Positions 24,552 to 34,322 of a stretch of 64,000 nt of DNA are shown here, piece after piece. The DNA is taken from the NCBI RefSeq assembly GCF_001293685.1, contig NZ_BCAG01000003.1:372001-436000 (forward strand), in the 5' to 3' direction. This DNA is from Desulfatitalea tepidiphila (GTDB taxonomy: Bacteria > Desulfobacterota > Desulfobacteria > Desulfobacterales > Desulfosarcinaceae). The position numbers and the translations under genes are program-made. A model generated the notes under the pieces. The model was not told the origin of the DNA, did not search any database, and saw nothing but the letters and a program-made list of their open reading frames with translations. Position 1 is the stretch's first letter. Each line of letters begins with the position of its first letter.

Positions 24552-26015
24552 CTATCGTTTCAGGGTTTTGAACGCGGATGCAAAATGTTCGGTGACTTGC
24601 TCGATCCACACCCGCTCTCGCTCATCGAAGCCTTCTCCTTTGAAACGGCCGACAAAACACAGGCCGATGCAGCGGTTGCCAATGACAATGGGACAAAGAT
24701 AGGCATGTTGAAACGGTTCTTTCCCGAATGAGTCATAGGGCAACCCTAATGACAGTGTTCCTGAATGCCAATATATGGACAGCATCGATTTGATGCATTG
24801 AACTATGACCGAATCCGATCTGCTCATGGGAACGGTAAAATGTTTGGCATCGGTCTGCAGGGATTTGCCCACATAGGCGATCCCCCTTACGACCTCTGTT
24901 TTATCGCATGAAAAGGCAATGTAAATTTCGCTGTCCGGCAGACATCGAAACAAGGCCTCTTGGGCCAGCATCAACAGCTGGCTGAAAACGAAAGGGCGCT
25001 TTCGGCAGAAGGCCAGTTCGGTCAGGAAGTGACCGATCAGCATCTCCGGGGAATCGGTCTGTTCGAATGAACCGATTGAGCAGCCGAAATCCATTCGTGC
25101 AACCACTTCCATCGGGCTTGCTTTACCCCACTCCAACAGGTTGATCATCATTTCGACGTCATCCGGTTCGAGGTTGAAAAAGTGCTTGATGTTCCCATCG
25201 GAGGCGAATGTATGCCGGAGCAAATCGGGTACGGAAAACGCCTCGCTGCCCATGATTTTTGAAATCCGTTTTTCGCTCTCCTTTAGCTGACTTTTCCCGC
25301 TCTCCTGGTCGCCAAACAGCATGGCCGCAAGATGGTCCGATTCCTCAACAAGCAGGCGCATGGGATCGCTTGCCGCCGATGGCCGGCAAATCATGGCGAC
25401 CACATCGTCGGGCATGTTCAACAGAGCAAGCACCTCTTTACAGAAAGCGTCATAGTTCATTTCAAAAATTTCAAGGCAAGCCTGGTTGAAGGTCATCTCC
25501 TGTTCCCATATCCGGGTCTCCATTGCTTGAAATTTGTACGGAAAGCTGTTGGCCAGGATCATGCACGGCAGGCGGTAAAACAGGCCTATGATGAATATCT
25601 CTTCCGGATTGGGGTGATTGATTTTCTTGGCGAATGACATGGCGAGCGATCCGCAGCAATAGGATATGGCGTATAGTTTGAGGAGCTTTCGCTTTTGAAT
25701 GGTGGCCATGATATGGCGGAACATGCCCAGACCCATTGCCAGCAGAAATACTTTATCCGCCCCGAGGTAATTGACGGCTGAGGAGACGGTCTTAATAGGA
25801 CACCTGGGGGAGTATAAGGCCGAGTTGACGGTGGACAACAAGCTGCTGGCGAGGCCGCAATCTCGCATGATGACAGCCGACAGCTCGGATGTGAAGTAGT
25901 CCTGCTTCCTGACGATCCGAGACATTTCAAGCACGGTGTCATTCAAAGCCGGCAGGGCTTGTTTGTCTCGCAACTCATCGATTAATAGATCCAATGGCGA
26001 TTTCGGCTCATTCAC
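24552..26015 (-). CDS. HDOD-domain signalling protein
   Basis: The 487-residue cytosolic protein has an N-terminal HDOD domain (about 10-215; Leu-Pro-Ala-Leu-Asn-Asp-Thr-Val near 21 and Ser-Ser-Ala-Val-Asn-Tyr-Leu-Gly-Ala near 77), an HD-like fold without the metal-binding His-Asp pair. The C-terminal part (about 325-480, Cys-Pro-Ile-Val-Ile-Gly-Asn-Arg-Cys-Ile-Gly) looks GAF-like. Such proteins link signals to motility or cell-cycle control. GTG 26015 follows GAGGA and overlaps the HU/IHF stop codon, so the pair is translationally coupled. Confidence 0.8.
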   Translation of the reverse strand: MNEPKSPLDLLIDELRDKQALPALNDTVLEMSRIVRKQDYFTSELSAVIMRDCGLASSLLSTVNSALYSPRCPIKTVSSAVNYLGADKVFLLAMGLGMFRHIMATIQKRKLLKLYAISYCCGSLAMSFAKKINHPNPEEIFIIGLFYRLPCMILANSFPYKFQAMETRIWEQEMTFNQACLEIFEMNYDAFCKEVLALLNMPDDVVAMICRPSAASDPMRLLVEESDHLAAMLFGDQESGKSQLKESEKRISKIMGSEAFSVPDLLRHTFASDGNIKHFFNLEPDDVEMMINLLEWGKASPMEVVARMDFGCSIGSFEQTDSPEMLIGHFLTELAFCRKRPFVFSQLLMLAQEALFRCLPDSEIYIAFSCDKTEVVRGIAYVGKSLQTDAKHFTVPMSRSDSVIVQCIKSMLSIYWHSGTLSLGLPYDSFGKEPFQHAYLCPIVIGNRCIGLCFVGRFKGEGFDERERVWIEQVTEHFASAFKTLKR

Positions 26016-26367
26016 GGCTGTCCTCGGTTCTCAAAGGCCTGTCGGCGTTTTTGCGTATCCTCGCTACTCGCTGAGTGCCAAGATCATTTGCATTAAGAAG
26101 ATTTTTTAATTTTCTCGAATGTTTGAACATGACCCGCCTCAGGGGTTGGATCACAAGGCGCTCACCTGTATTGGGATTTCGGCCCAGGCGGGCCTGTTTG
26201 TCGATCAAGTAGAATTTGCCGAATCGAGGGATCAGTATATCGTTGCCGTTTTCCAAATTGCGTTTCATGATCTCGATCAGCGTTTCTAAAATGTGATGGC
26301 TCTCCTTCTTTGATCTACCTGTTTGTTTAGAGATCGTCTCCGCAATGATCATTTTCGTCAGCGTCAT
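26008..26367 (-). CDS. HU/IHF-family DNA-bending protein
   Basis: The 119-residue histone-like protein has the family core (Leu-Ile-Pro-Arg-Phe-Gly-Lys-Phe, about 47-54; Gly-Arg-Asn-Pro-Asn-Thr-Gly-Glu, about 68-75, the DNA-inserting arm). It is longer than HU by a basic C-terminal tail of about 20 residues. It starts at ATG 26367 after GGGGGAG and shares eight bases with the HDOD gene, an uncommon partner. Whether it acts as HU or as an IHF-alpha-like subunit cannot be told. Confidence 0.88.
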   Translation of the reverse strand: MTLTKMIIAETISKQTGRSKKESHHILETLIEIMKRNLENGNDILIPRFGKFYLIDKQARLGRNPNTGERLVIQPLRRVMFKHSRKLKNLLNANDLGTQRVARIRKNADRPLRTEDSRE

Positions 26368-27127
26368 GATTGCTCCCCCATCTTCATGTTCAAAATTGAA
26401 CTGGATTGCGCAGGGCTACCATCTTGCCTGTTCGTGCAAAAGGTTTTGGATCTTTGCCGAAAACCGGGTCACTGAAGTCATTATTGGGATAATTGCCAAT
26501 AACGCGTTACGATTTCATTGGGTCGTCGGTAGTAAATGGCACACTTTGCTCAACCTCGAAATGGTTGATACTGCTTTCGATTGCCCGCGGCCCTTTCCTT
26601 TGTACCCCCATGATCATCCAATGTTGTTAGCAGGTTCATCATAATGCCATCGGTCAAATGGCTGCGGCACAAAATAGGTGATTAGATAAATTGCAGGTCC
26701 CTATACTTACGAATCTACCTAACCCAGACGCCAGTGCTGACTTCCTTCTAACAGGTTCGTCGAAGGATGGAGGGAAAATTCACAGCCAGGTTACCCGTGA
26801 TAGAAGAACAACAACTCTACCGAATAAAGAGGCTGCAAAATCAAAATGCATTACTAGAGATCTAATGCTGTTATGGTATTGTGCACATACTGTGCCATAT
26901 CGTATACATATGTAACCCGTAAAAAGCATTGACAAAATGCGGTTAGAATAATTCTTTTTGGTCGAATACTGCCAAAATTTGTCACAATGGTATGACTATT
27001 TTTGTCATGAAGCGACTTTTTTTTATGTAAGAATACACTATGACAGGCAATTAGAAGAATAGAGCAGATTGATATATATGTTAATTCTTAGATCATTGCG
27101 ACAATTTGTCCTATCTTTCGAACCGAA
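26368..27127. other. Long AT-rich intergenic stretch
   Basis: About 760 bases with no supported gene. Frames on the plus strand (26345-26644 and 26691-26915) have no ribosome site and no recognisable sequence. Between 26880 and 27060 the DNA is markedly AT-rich, with alternating CATAT/ATATG words near 26890. It separates the HU-HDOD operon from the methyltransferase and may hold the promoter of the former plus decayed sequence. Confidence 0.4.
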
Positions 27128-27967
27128 CTACACCCGGTCGGCGATGACTGCAAATTCGTTGGAGCCTCGATCATACGGGGTCCCTGCCACGTCGGAATAC
27201 AATCCCTTGACGGAAAAGCCAGCCGCTGAAAACTCCTTCTCAAGATCCTCGGGTGAAAAATACTGCAGCCAGTTGTACACCGTTCTGGTGCGGTCCATCT
27301 CGATTATGGTGTACTTGTCCAGCGTCACCTTTTCTGCATCGTATTTGAAGGTGTTTAGAAAACCATAATACTTGTTTGGCGACCAGAATCCGTCGAGCTG
27401 GTTCACCTCGTACCTGGCAACCTCTTGCTTTTGTTCAAATGCCGATAACGCATACACATCGAGAAGGACCGAACCGGTCGGTTTCAGGATCTTGTGGAAT
27501 TTGTCTAAAACCACTTTTCTTTGAGGCGGGCTGAGAGCGCAGAAATCGCACATGATCATCAGTGCGAGATCGAATGGATCGTCGGTTTCAAACTCGAGAT
27601 AGTTCTGCTTCACATAATTGATGTTCAACTGCTCGCGGTCCGCGACTTCCCTTGCATGCTGGATGGACCTGGCAGAGAAATCAATGCCGGTCACATGCGC
27701 GCCGCGTTTCGCCAGAGGCGTTGCGTACAATCCAGGGCCACAGCCGAAATCGGCTATACTGGAGTCCTTGCCTATGGAGAACTCGGAGGCGATCCATTCC
27801 ACGGATCGACGGATGAATTCAGCATTTCGCGAAGAAACGTCGACGGCCTCGTCGAGGTGGAGCGAGAGCATCTGCCTGGATGTATGATCATCGGTCCATA
27901 GATCGCTTGCGGTGTAAAACTGGAACAGTTTGGGCCGTTCGTTGATCTTCTCCAACGCTTCAAACAT
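27128..27967 (-). CDS. SAM-dependent methyltransferase (class I)
   Basis: The 279-residue protein has motif I Ile-Ala-Asp-Phe-Gly-Cys-Gly-Pro-Gly (about 71-79), the acidic residue after strand 2 (Gly-Ile-Asp-Phe-Ser, about 93-97) and Ile-Met-Cys-Asp-Phe at strand 4. N-terminal residues 1-65 form a helical cap that probably binds the acceptor. The substrate is unknown. It starts 48 bases after the neighbouring hybrid kinase begins its own stop side on the same strand. Confidence 0.8.
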   Translation of the reverse strand: MFEALEKINERPKLFQFYTASDLWTDDHTSRQMLSLHLDEAVDVSSRNAEFIRRSVEWIASEFSIGKDSSIADFGCGPGLYATPLAKRGAHVTGIDFSARSIQHAREVADREQLNINYVKQNYLEFETDDPFDLALMIMCDFCALSPPQRKVVLDKFHKILKPTGSVLLDVYALSAFEQKQEVARYEVNQLDGFWSPNKYYGFLNTFKYDAEKVTLDKYTIIEMDRTRTVYNWLQYFSPEDLEKEFSAAGFSVKGLYSDVAGTPYDRGSNEFAVIADRV

Positions 27968-28015
27968 TCTCTTTCCCTTTTTTACTTTGCCGTCATGTTT
28001 GACTTTCTCTCAAGC

Positions 28016-30622
28016 TCACACCCTTTTGACGGGTTCTTCATCCAATACCTGCCGGACGGAGGCGGCCAGGTCGCTGATGGTCAAGGGTTTCATCAGGATC
28101 CCCTTGATGCCGGGTGAATTGACCTTGGCATGGGCGATCCTCTCACTGAATCCTGTGCACAGGATCACGGGCAGGTCCGGCCGGAGGGTTTCGAGATGGC
28201 GCGCAAGCTGTTCTCCGGTCACGACGGGCATGGCCATGTCCGTGATCACCAGGTCGTAGGCGCCGGCATTGGCCTCGAGTTCCTGCAGTGCATCGCTGCT
28301 GCTGGTGAAGGCCGTCACCCGGTAACCCAGCCGTTCGAGGGTCAGCCGTTGCACTTCGACGATCATCTTTTCGTCATCCACCAGCAAGATCCGTTCGGTG
28401 CCGGTGGCATGCTCGACAGGCGGCGCGGGCGTGTCGGTCACGTCAATACGATGGGGTATGGGCAGGTAGATCTTGAACGTCGTCCCCTGGCCAGCTTCGC
28501 TGTAGACACGGATATCGCCGCCGTGATCCTTGACGATGCCGTAGACCACGGATAGCCCCAGTCCGGTGCCCTTGCCGTGGGGCTTGGTGGTGAAATAGGG
28601 GTCGAAGATCTTGGCCAGAAGGTGGCCGGGGATGCCGTGGCCGGTATCGGTCACCGACAGAAGGGCATACCGTCCGGGTTGCAGGGGCGCCCCGGATGCA
28701 TCGTTTCCCGTGAATTGGACCTGGCGCAAGTCGATGGTGATGCTGCCGCCGTCCTTTTCCACGGCGTGATAGGCGTTGGTGATCAGGTTCATGGCGATCT
28801 GATGCAGGTTGGTGGGGTCGGCCAGCACCGGATCGCAATCGCGCTGGATGTTGAGGTGCATCTCGATGTTGGACGGAATGGTGGCGCGCGTCAGCTTCAC
28901 GGCCTCGGCGAGGATCTGCTGGAAGCGGACCGGCATTTTATGGTGCTCGGCCTGGCGGCTGAACGAGAGGATCTGCTTGACCAGGTCTGACGCACGTTGA
29001 CCGGCCTTGAGAATTTCGGCGGCATGTTTCCGATGTTTGTTTTCGGCGGGCAGATCGTGCAGCAGCATTTCCGAAAAGGCGATGATGGGGGTCAGAATAT
29101 TGTTGAAGTCGTGGGCGATACCGCCGGCCAGGGCCCCGATGGCCTCGCTTTTTTGGGCCTGTTGCAGGCGGTCTTCGATCTTTTTTCGGTCGGAAATGTC
29201 GCGGTTGCTCACCCGCAGCCCCAGACGGGTGCCGTCCGGTCGGGCGATGGGGATGCAACGGTGGTTGATCCAGATAGTGTGGCCGGCCTTGTGAACGATG
29301 CGTAAATCGATATGGCAGGCATGGGTGTCGTGACCCTTTTGAGAAAGGTGCCGTTGGAAGGATTCAAGGTCCAGCGGGTGCACGATCCGTTCGATCAACC
29401 CCGGATCCTGCATGAATTCGGAGATATCATAGCCGGTGACCCTTTTGCACGAGGGGGACATCCACACCAGGCGCTGGTCGGCACCGAGCCAATACTCCCA
29501 GTCATAGGTGAAATCGGCGATGGCACGGAGCTCTTCCTGGCCCTTGATCAGGGCGGAGGCCATTTCGTTGAAGGACTTGGACAGGGTTGCCAGTTCGTCG
29601 GGCGCCTTGCCCAGGTTGGCCCGGGCGCCCAGGTCACCGCGGCCGAACGAGTGTGTGACCGCCACGAGTTTCTCGATGGGATCGAGCAGCATGGTGCCGC
29701 CCATGAGCATGGATATGCTCACCGCCAGCACGGCCGCCGTGAACATCAGGACTAAGTTTCTGGCCAATATCTGATTGGCCGGCCGCAGCACCAATGCCTC
29801 GGGGATGCCCGCCCACATATAGGCGTAAGGCTCGGTGGCGTCGTCCAGCGTGACCGGCTGATAGGCATAGATGCGCCTAACCCCGTCCGGACCGTTATGA
29901 ATGGATATTCCCGGTGTCAGGGCGCGCTGAAGGGCTTCCCAGGCCGCGGGGATGATCGGATCACCGATGGGGTTGGTATGGCCCCTGGAGGGATGATGGA
30001 AGAGACGGATGCCATGATGGTCGGCGACAGCGAAGAAAGCGCCCGGAGGCATTTCGACCTTGTTGAAAAAGTCCGCAAAACGCTCCAGGCCCACGGCGGC
30101 GGTGAGCACCGCGGAGATGTTGCCCGTTCGGTCGAACACCGGATGGGCAAAGGGCAGGGAGGGCAGTTGCTGGCCCACGCGGGTGACGATATATTCTCCC
30201 ACCGCGAATTTTTTTTCGCTCAAGGCCCGCCGGATGTGGAGACGGTCGGCCAGATTGGTTCCTTTGTGAGGGACGGCCGACGCGAAAACATCGCCATCGG
30301 CGTCCACGGCCGCAATGTTGATATAGGATGGATTGCTCTTGATCACCTCGAGGAACACGGTGCTGCAGGTGATACAGCTTTTGTCTTTGATTTCATTGAG
30401 TTGGGAAAGGGTTGCCAGGGTCTGGCGGGCGGCGTGGGTGACGCCTCGTTGCACTTCGGCCATGGACTTGGCGAGGAACAGGACCTCTCGTTGGGCGTTT
30501 TCAATGGCATTGCGCCGCAGTTCCAGGCCGGAATAAAAGATGATCAGCAAGGCCGGCAGGAGAGCGAGGAGCACCAAAAAATTGAATATTTTCGCAATGG
30601 ATCTTTTTTTGAAAAGGGGCAT
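28016..30622 (-). CDS. Membrane-bound hybrid histidine kinase (Cache, HAMP, PAS, receiver)
   Basis: This is an 868-residue inner-membrane sensor. Helix 1 lies at about 12-32, then a periplasmic Cache-type domain (about 35-285) that includes a Cys-Ile-Thr-Cys pair at 83-86, helix 2 at about 288-309, HAMP, a PAS domain (about 370-490), a histidine box (Gly-Gly-Ile-Ala-His-Asp-Phe-Asn-Asn), a complete HATPase (Asp-Thr-Gly-His-Gly-Ile; Gly-Lys-Gly-Thr-Gly-Leu-Gly-Leu) and a C-terminal receiver (Val-Ile-Thr-Asp-Met-Ala-Met-Pro). It senses an external small molecule. The Cys pair could bind a metal or form a disulfide. The methyltransferase follows it on the same strand. Confidence 0.9.
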   Translation of the reverse strand: MPLFKKRSIAKIFNFLVLLALLPALLIIFYSGLELRRNAIENAQREVLFLAKSMAEVQRGVTHAARQTLATLSQLNEIKDKSCITCSTVFLEVIKSNPSYINIAAVDADGDVFASAVPHKGTNLADRLHIRRALSEKKFAVGEYIVTRVGQQLPSLPFAHPVFDRTGNISAVLTAAVGLERFADFFNKVEMPPGAFFAVADHHGIRLFHHPSRGHTNPIGDPIIPAAWEALQRALTPGISIHNGPDGVRRIYAYQPVTLDDATEPYAYMWAGIPEALVLRPANQILARNLVLMFTAAVLAVSISMLMGGTMLLDPIEKLVAVTHSFGRGDLGARANLGKAPDELATLSKSFNEMASALIKGQEELRAIADFTYDWEYWLGADQRLVWMSPSCKRVTGYDISEFMQDPGLIERIVHPLDLESFQRHLSQKGHDTHACHIDLRIVHKAGHTIWINHRCIPIARPDGTRLGLRVSNRDISDRKKIEDRLQQAQKSEAIGALAGGIAHDFNNILTPIIAFSEMLLHDLPAENKHRKHAAEILKAGQRASDLVKQILSFSRQAEHHKMPVRFQQILAEAVKLTRATIPSNIEMHLNIQRDCDPVLADPTNLHQIAMNLITNAYHAVEKDGGSITIDLRQVQFTGNDASGAPLQPGRYALLSVTDTGHGIPGHLLAKIFDPYFTTKPHGKGTGLGLSVVYGIVKDHGGDIRVYSEAGQGTTFKIYLPIPHRIDVTDTPAPPVEHATGTERILLVDDEKMIVEVQRLTLERLGYRVTAFTSSSDALQELEANAGAYDLVITDMAMPVVTGEQLARHLETLRPDLPVILCTGFSERIAHAKVNSPGIKGILMKPLTISDLAASVRQVLDEEPVKRV

Positions 30623-30892
30623 GGGGGATAAGTCCTCTTCAATTTAATGGGCAAACGACACTGTTTTATCGGCTCGAAGGGGCATTGTCTTGACTTGTTT
30701 TTTTATTTTTTTCAGGATCATAGGATGGCTTTGACGGGGCGATGAACTGGCGGCGCATGCCGACGGGACGCGATACCTGGCCACCTGAAAAGATCTGCCG
30801 GGCATCTCGGCGGTCCGCGGCGACCTTCGTTGGTTCACTTGTTTGGATTTGCATGACCTGAACTTTGATCGCTTGCTACTGGTTTCCATGTT

Positions 30893-31204
30893 TTACAATA
30901 TCTGGTCTTCTGGAAAGATCATCGACCAACAACCTGGATTGCCTGCGATCAAATCCAACCCCCGATGCAAAGGCCTCTCACACGGTTCTGCATCAAATAT
31001 TCGAGCCACCTCGGCTGCGGCAGGGGAGAAATAGGCGGTAACCTCGCAATGAAGGCGTCCTTCAGAGTCATGCCGGGTGAATACGGCCATATCCAAAGGT
31101 TCTCCCGCAGCCTCATACAACGGCTTAAATGCTTCTAAAATCCGCTGGATCGATCCGTAGGCCATCATCCCATCGCCGAGTGTTTTTGAGAACCAGGTAA
31201 GCAT
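30893..31204 (-). CDS. Small protein of unknown function
   Basis: The 103-residue protein starts at ATG 31204 and has GGAGG upstream. The composition is coding-like, with Val-Phe-Thr-Arg-His-Asp-Ser-Glu-Gly-Arg-Leu-His-Cys-Glu-Val-Thr-Ala-Tyr-Phe in two predicted strands and a C-terminal Cys-Trp. No family is recognised and no signal peptide is present. Confidence 0.55.
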   Translation of the reverse strand: MLTWFSKTLGDGMMAYGSIQRILEAFKPLYEAAGEPLDMAVFTRHDSEGRLHCEVTAYFSPAAAEVARIFDAEPCERPLHRGLDLIAGNPGCWSMIFPEDQIL

Positions 31205-31383
31205 GGTATCCTTGGCCTCCCTAATTTTCGGTATGCGCTGGTCAGCGGATAGCCGGCCCGCTGGAGTCGGCTGGACATCGCCACGGCCAAAACAGGAGCT
31301 GATTTTTTAAGTGTTGCAATCGCAATTTTTTCTGCCGTCGCTTTAATTGCCACCGATATGACAATGTGCCCTACCTTCATACT

Positions 31384-31687
31384 TTGCAAGCCTGATGGAT
31401 TGTGATTCACCTTGAAGGGCATGCATGACAGAAGTTTTTTGACAAAAAATTCGCATCGTAAAGGTGATGGCAGGCGTGGGTGGGGCAGGTGGCCAGGGCC
31501 ACGTGAGCCTGCGGTCATAGAGCCAGTTAAATGCAAACGGCGGACAAGCGGCCCAGACTGTTTGAGCGCAGCGAGTTTCTGGGCCGCCCGCCGTGCATTT
31601 TACCGGCTCTTGACCGCTTGGCGTGTGGCATCGGCCAACTGTTACGCCCACGCCAGGTTAAATAATAGCGTTCAGTTAGAATCGCTG
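31384..31687 (+). mobile_element. 305-bp fold-back element, copy A
   Basis: This element is about 80% identical by eye to copies at 42466-42770 (opposite orientation) and 56820-57125. The right end, AGTTAGAATCGCTG, matches the family; the left end has decayed and no target duplication is visible. The centre forms a strong hairpin (GCGGCCCAGA with TCTGGGCCGC). The frames inside are by-products of the repeat, not genes. The 180 bases before it (31205-31383) hold no supported gene. Confidence 0.75.
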
Positions 31688-31801
31688 TATTCGGCACCTC
31701 CTGGTTGCACTTCGGTTGGGTCCGGCGTATAACCCGCTCGGTTGACGCCCATATCGACCGTTAGGATTCTTATGGGCTTATTTTTCGGGAGAGGTGTGAT
31801 C

Positions 31802-33055
31802 ATGCGAGCTGAAATCGTGGCGACCGGAGACGAGATCCGCACCGGTGCGCTGGTGGACAGCAATTCGGCCTACCTGGCCGATCTTTTGGAGATCAATGGC
31901 ATCGAAGTGGTGCGGCATCACGCCGTCGGGGACGACATGGCGGTGCTCGTGGATCTGTTCGGCGAGATCAGCCGGCGCGCCGACGTGGTTGTGGTGACCG
32001 GTGGTCTCGGGCCGACCCAGGACGATCTGAGCACGGCGGCGGCGGCCCGGGCGGCCGGCGTTCAACTGATCGAGGATCCCCGGGCACTGGCCGAAATCGA
32101 AGCGTTTTTTAAAACCCGCGGCCGGCCCATGAACCCTTCCAATCGCAAGCAGGCCCTGTTTCCCGACGGGGCGCGCGTGTTGTACAATCGCATGGGAACG
32201 GCTCCTGGTTTCCAGGTGACGATCGGTGGATGTCTCTTTTTCTTCATGCCCGGGGTGCCCAACGAAATGCGCGTCATGTTCGAAGAGCAGGTTTTGCCCG
32301 CGTTGCAGATTCTACAGGGCAAGGCGCGGCAGTTTCGGATGGTGCGGGTCATCTCGACCTTCGGCCTGCCCGAAAGCGCCGTCGGAGAAAAAGTGGCGGC
32401 CATCGCCGATCTATTCCCCGACATCAAGCTCGGTTTGCGGGCCAAGTTTCCGGAGATCCAGGTCAAGCTGTACTACAACGCCCTGGATGAAGAGCAGGGT
32501 CGGGCGCGCCTGGCCGAGGCGCTGCAGTGGGCGGCCGGACAGCTGCAGCCTTATGTCTTTTCGCAGGATGAACGCTCCATGGCCGCCGAGGTCGGGAAAC
32601 TGCTCAGACAACGGGCCGCCACCCTGGCGCTGGCGGAAAGCTGTACCGGCGGCCTGGTGGCCAACTGGGTCACCAACACCCCCGGGTCGTCCGACTATTT
32701 TCTCTTTTCGGCCGTGACCTACGCCAACGCGGCAAAGGTCCAGGTGCTTGGGGTGCAACCGGAGACTCTGAACCGCTGCGGGGCCGTGCACGAAGAGACG
32801 GCCGAACAGATGGCGGCCGGGGCGCGACGCGTGGCCGGGGCCACATATGGTCTGGCCACTACCGGTATCGCCGGCCCGGACGGCGGCACGCCGGAAAAAC
32901 CGGTGGGCACGATCTGTATCGGGCTGGCCACGTCCGACACCGTGTTGAGCCGCAGGGTGACCCTCTCCTTCGGCCGGCGTCTGATGAACAAAAAGCTGTT
33001 CGCCATGCTGGCCCTGGATCTGCTCCGGCGGCACTTGAGCGGCACATTGAAATAG
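31802..33055 (+). CDS. cinA: CinA family protein (nicotinamide-nucleotide amidase)
   Basis: The 417-residue two-domain protein has an N-terminal molybdopterin-binding-like domain (COG1058; Ala-Thr-Gly-Asp-Glu-Ile near 7-12, Val-Thr-Gly-Gly-Leu-Gly-Pro-Thr near 64-71) and a C-terminal CinA domain (about 255-415; Ala-Glu-Ser-Cys-Thr-Gly-Gly, Thr-Gly-Ile-Ala-Gly-Pro-Asp-Gly-Gly). The C domain deamidates NMN to NaMN in NAD salvage; the N domain is linked to ADP-ribose pyrophosphatase activity. GGGAGAGG stands before ATG 31802. It lies 16 bases before the amidohydrolase, so probably one operon. Confidence 0.9.
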   Translation: MRAEIVATGDEIRTGALVDSNSAYLADLLEINGIEVVRHHAVGDDMAVLVDLFGEISRRADVVVVTGGLGPTQDDLSTAAAARAAGVQLIEDPRALAEIEAFFKTRGRPMNPSNRKQALFPDGARVLYNRMGTAPGFQVTIGGCLFFFMPGVPNEMRVMFEEQVLPALQILQGKARQFRMVRVISTFGLPESAVGEKVAAIADLFPDIKLGLRAKFPEIQVKLYYNALDEEQGRARLAEALQWAAGQLQPYVFSQDERSMAAEVGKLLRQRAATLALAESCTGGLVANWVTNTPGSSDYFLFSAVTYANAAKVQVLGVQPETLNRCGAVHEETAEQMAAGARRVAGATYGLATTGIAGPDGGTPEKPVGTICIGLATSDTVLSRRVTLSFGRRLMNKKLFAMLALDLLRRHLSGTLK

Positions 33056-33071
33056 CCTTCGGTGTGAGGCG

Positions 33072-34307
33072 ATGACAGACCAAGACCCAACCCGTTGGAT
33101 ACGAGCCGGTTGGCTCATCGACGGCGCTGGACAGCCTATCGTCAGAAAGGCGCTGATCGGCGTGCGCGGCGGCCTCCTCGTATCGGTCGGCACTGCCGGC
33201 TCAGCCTCCAGCGACGCGGTGGATGTTTCCAATTCAACGCTATTGCCGGCGCTCATGGACGCCCACGTGCATCTGGTCTTTTCCGGTTCGCTCGATGATC
33301 GCGTGCGCACGGCCCAATTGGAATACACCCTGGAAGCGGCCGAGGCGGCCGTTTGCCGGCATTTGACAGACCAATGGCGCCACGGCGTGGTGGCTGTGAG
33401 GGACGGCGGCGATCGCTTGGGGGCCACCCTTCATTACAAGCACACCCATGATCCGTTTAAGGATGTACCGGTCACCGTGAAGGCCGGCGGGTGGGCCTGG
33501 CATGCCCCCGGCCGCTACGGCCGCATGCTCGGCCGCGCCGTGCCGCAGGGAGCGTCACCCGCCGAGGTGGTGTCCGCGCAGATCGATGCCATCGACCATC
33601 TCAAGATCATCCAGTCGGGAGTAAACAGCATCGATCGCTTCGGACACGCCACCCGGCCGCAGTTTGACGAAAACACGCTGCGTGCCATGGTGAATGTGGC
33701 GCACCGGGCCGGACGGCAGGTGATGGTGCATGCCAACGGAGAGCTGCCCGTGCGCCTGGCCATCGCCGCCGGGTGCGATTCCATCGAGCACGGCTATTTT
33801 ATGGGTGAAGAGAACCTGCGCCGCATGGCCGATCAGGGCGTCTGCTGGGTGCCGACCGTGGTGCCCATGTCCCGGCTGGCCGAGGCTTTCAACCTCAGGA
33901 CCGACCAGATCGACATTGCCCGGCGCATCGTGGACCATCAATTGGACCAGATTCGAAAAGCCGTCCGGTTCGGGGTGACGATCGCGCTGGGAACCGATGC
34001 CGGGAGCCAGGGTGTCGATCACGGCGCGGCGGTCCGGCAGGAGCTTGCGCTGTTCATGGCCGCCGGTATGCGGATAGAGCAGGCCGTCCGGTGCGCCACG
34101 GTCTGTGCCGCCCGACTGATGGGCCTGACCGATCGCGGTGAATTGCGACCCGGTGGCCGGGCCGATTTTTTGGTCGTGGACGGGAGCCCTGATCGCCTGA
34201 TCGATGGGTTGGCGCACATCGCTTCGATCTGGGTCGGTGGACGCAGGCTGTCGGACCAGGAGGTATCATCGGCCGGGTCAATCCATCCTGTCCCACCTTC
34301 TTCCTGA
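33072..34307 (+). CDS. Amidohydrolase family metal-dependent hydrolase
   Basis: The 411-residue protein has a TIM-barrel amidohydrolase fold. Metal ligands are visible: Asp-Ala-His-Val-His near residue 63, a His in Gln-Val-Met-Val-His-Ala-Asn, Glu-His-Gly near 238 and Asp in Leu-Gly-Thr-Asp-Ala-Gly-Ser. The layout resembles imidazolonepropionase-like and prolidase-like members, which cut cyclic amides or peptide-like bonds; the substrate is not clear. It follows cinA closely and converges with the Lon-like gene, 15 bases apart. Confidence 0.8.
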   Translation: MTDQDPTRWIRAGWLIDGAGQPIVRKALIGVRGGLLVSVGTAGSASSDAVDVSNSTLLPALMDAHVHLVFSGSLDDRVRTAQLEYTLEAAEAAVCRHLTDQWRHGVVAVRDGGDRLGATLHYKHTHDPFKDVPVTVKAGGWAWHAPGRYGRMLGRAVPQGASPAEVVSAQIDAIDHLKIIQSGVNSIDRFGHATRPQFDENTLRAMVNVAHRAGRQVMVHANGELPVRLAIAAGCDSIEHGYFMGEENLRRMADQGVCWVPTVVPMSRLAEAFNLRTDQIDIARRIVDHQLDQIRKAVRFGVTIALGTDAGSQGVDHGAAVRQELALFMAAGMRIEQAVRCATVCAARLMGLTDRGELRPGGRADFLVVDGSPDRLIDGLAHIASIWVGGRRLSDQEVSSAGSIHPVPPSS

Positions 34308-34322
34308 AGAAAAAATAAGCTA

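Noticed and set aside
26860-27060. AT-rich CATAT words as a possible replication or plasmid origin
   Set aside because: No iterons, no initiator gene and no DnaA-box cluster can be seen.
30644-30889. An 81-residue minus-strand frame upstream of the membrane kinase
   Set aside because: Basic, Ser/Arg-rich translation typical of a shadow frame, no start signal.
31343-31651. Frames inside the 305-bp elements (similar ones near 42485-42742 and 56954-57226)
   Set aside because: They arise from the repeat itself, differ in start and end between copies and read as low-complexity Cys/Pro-rich sequence.
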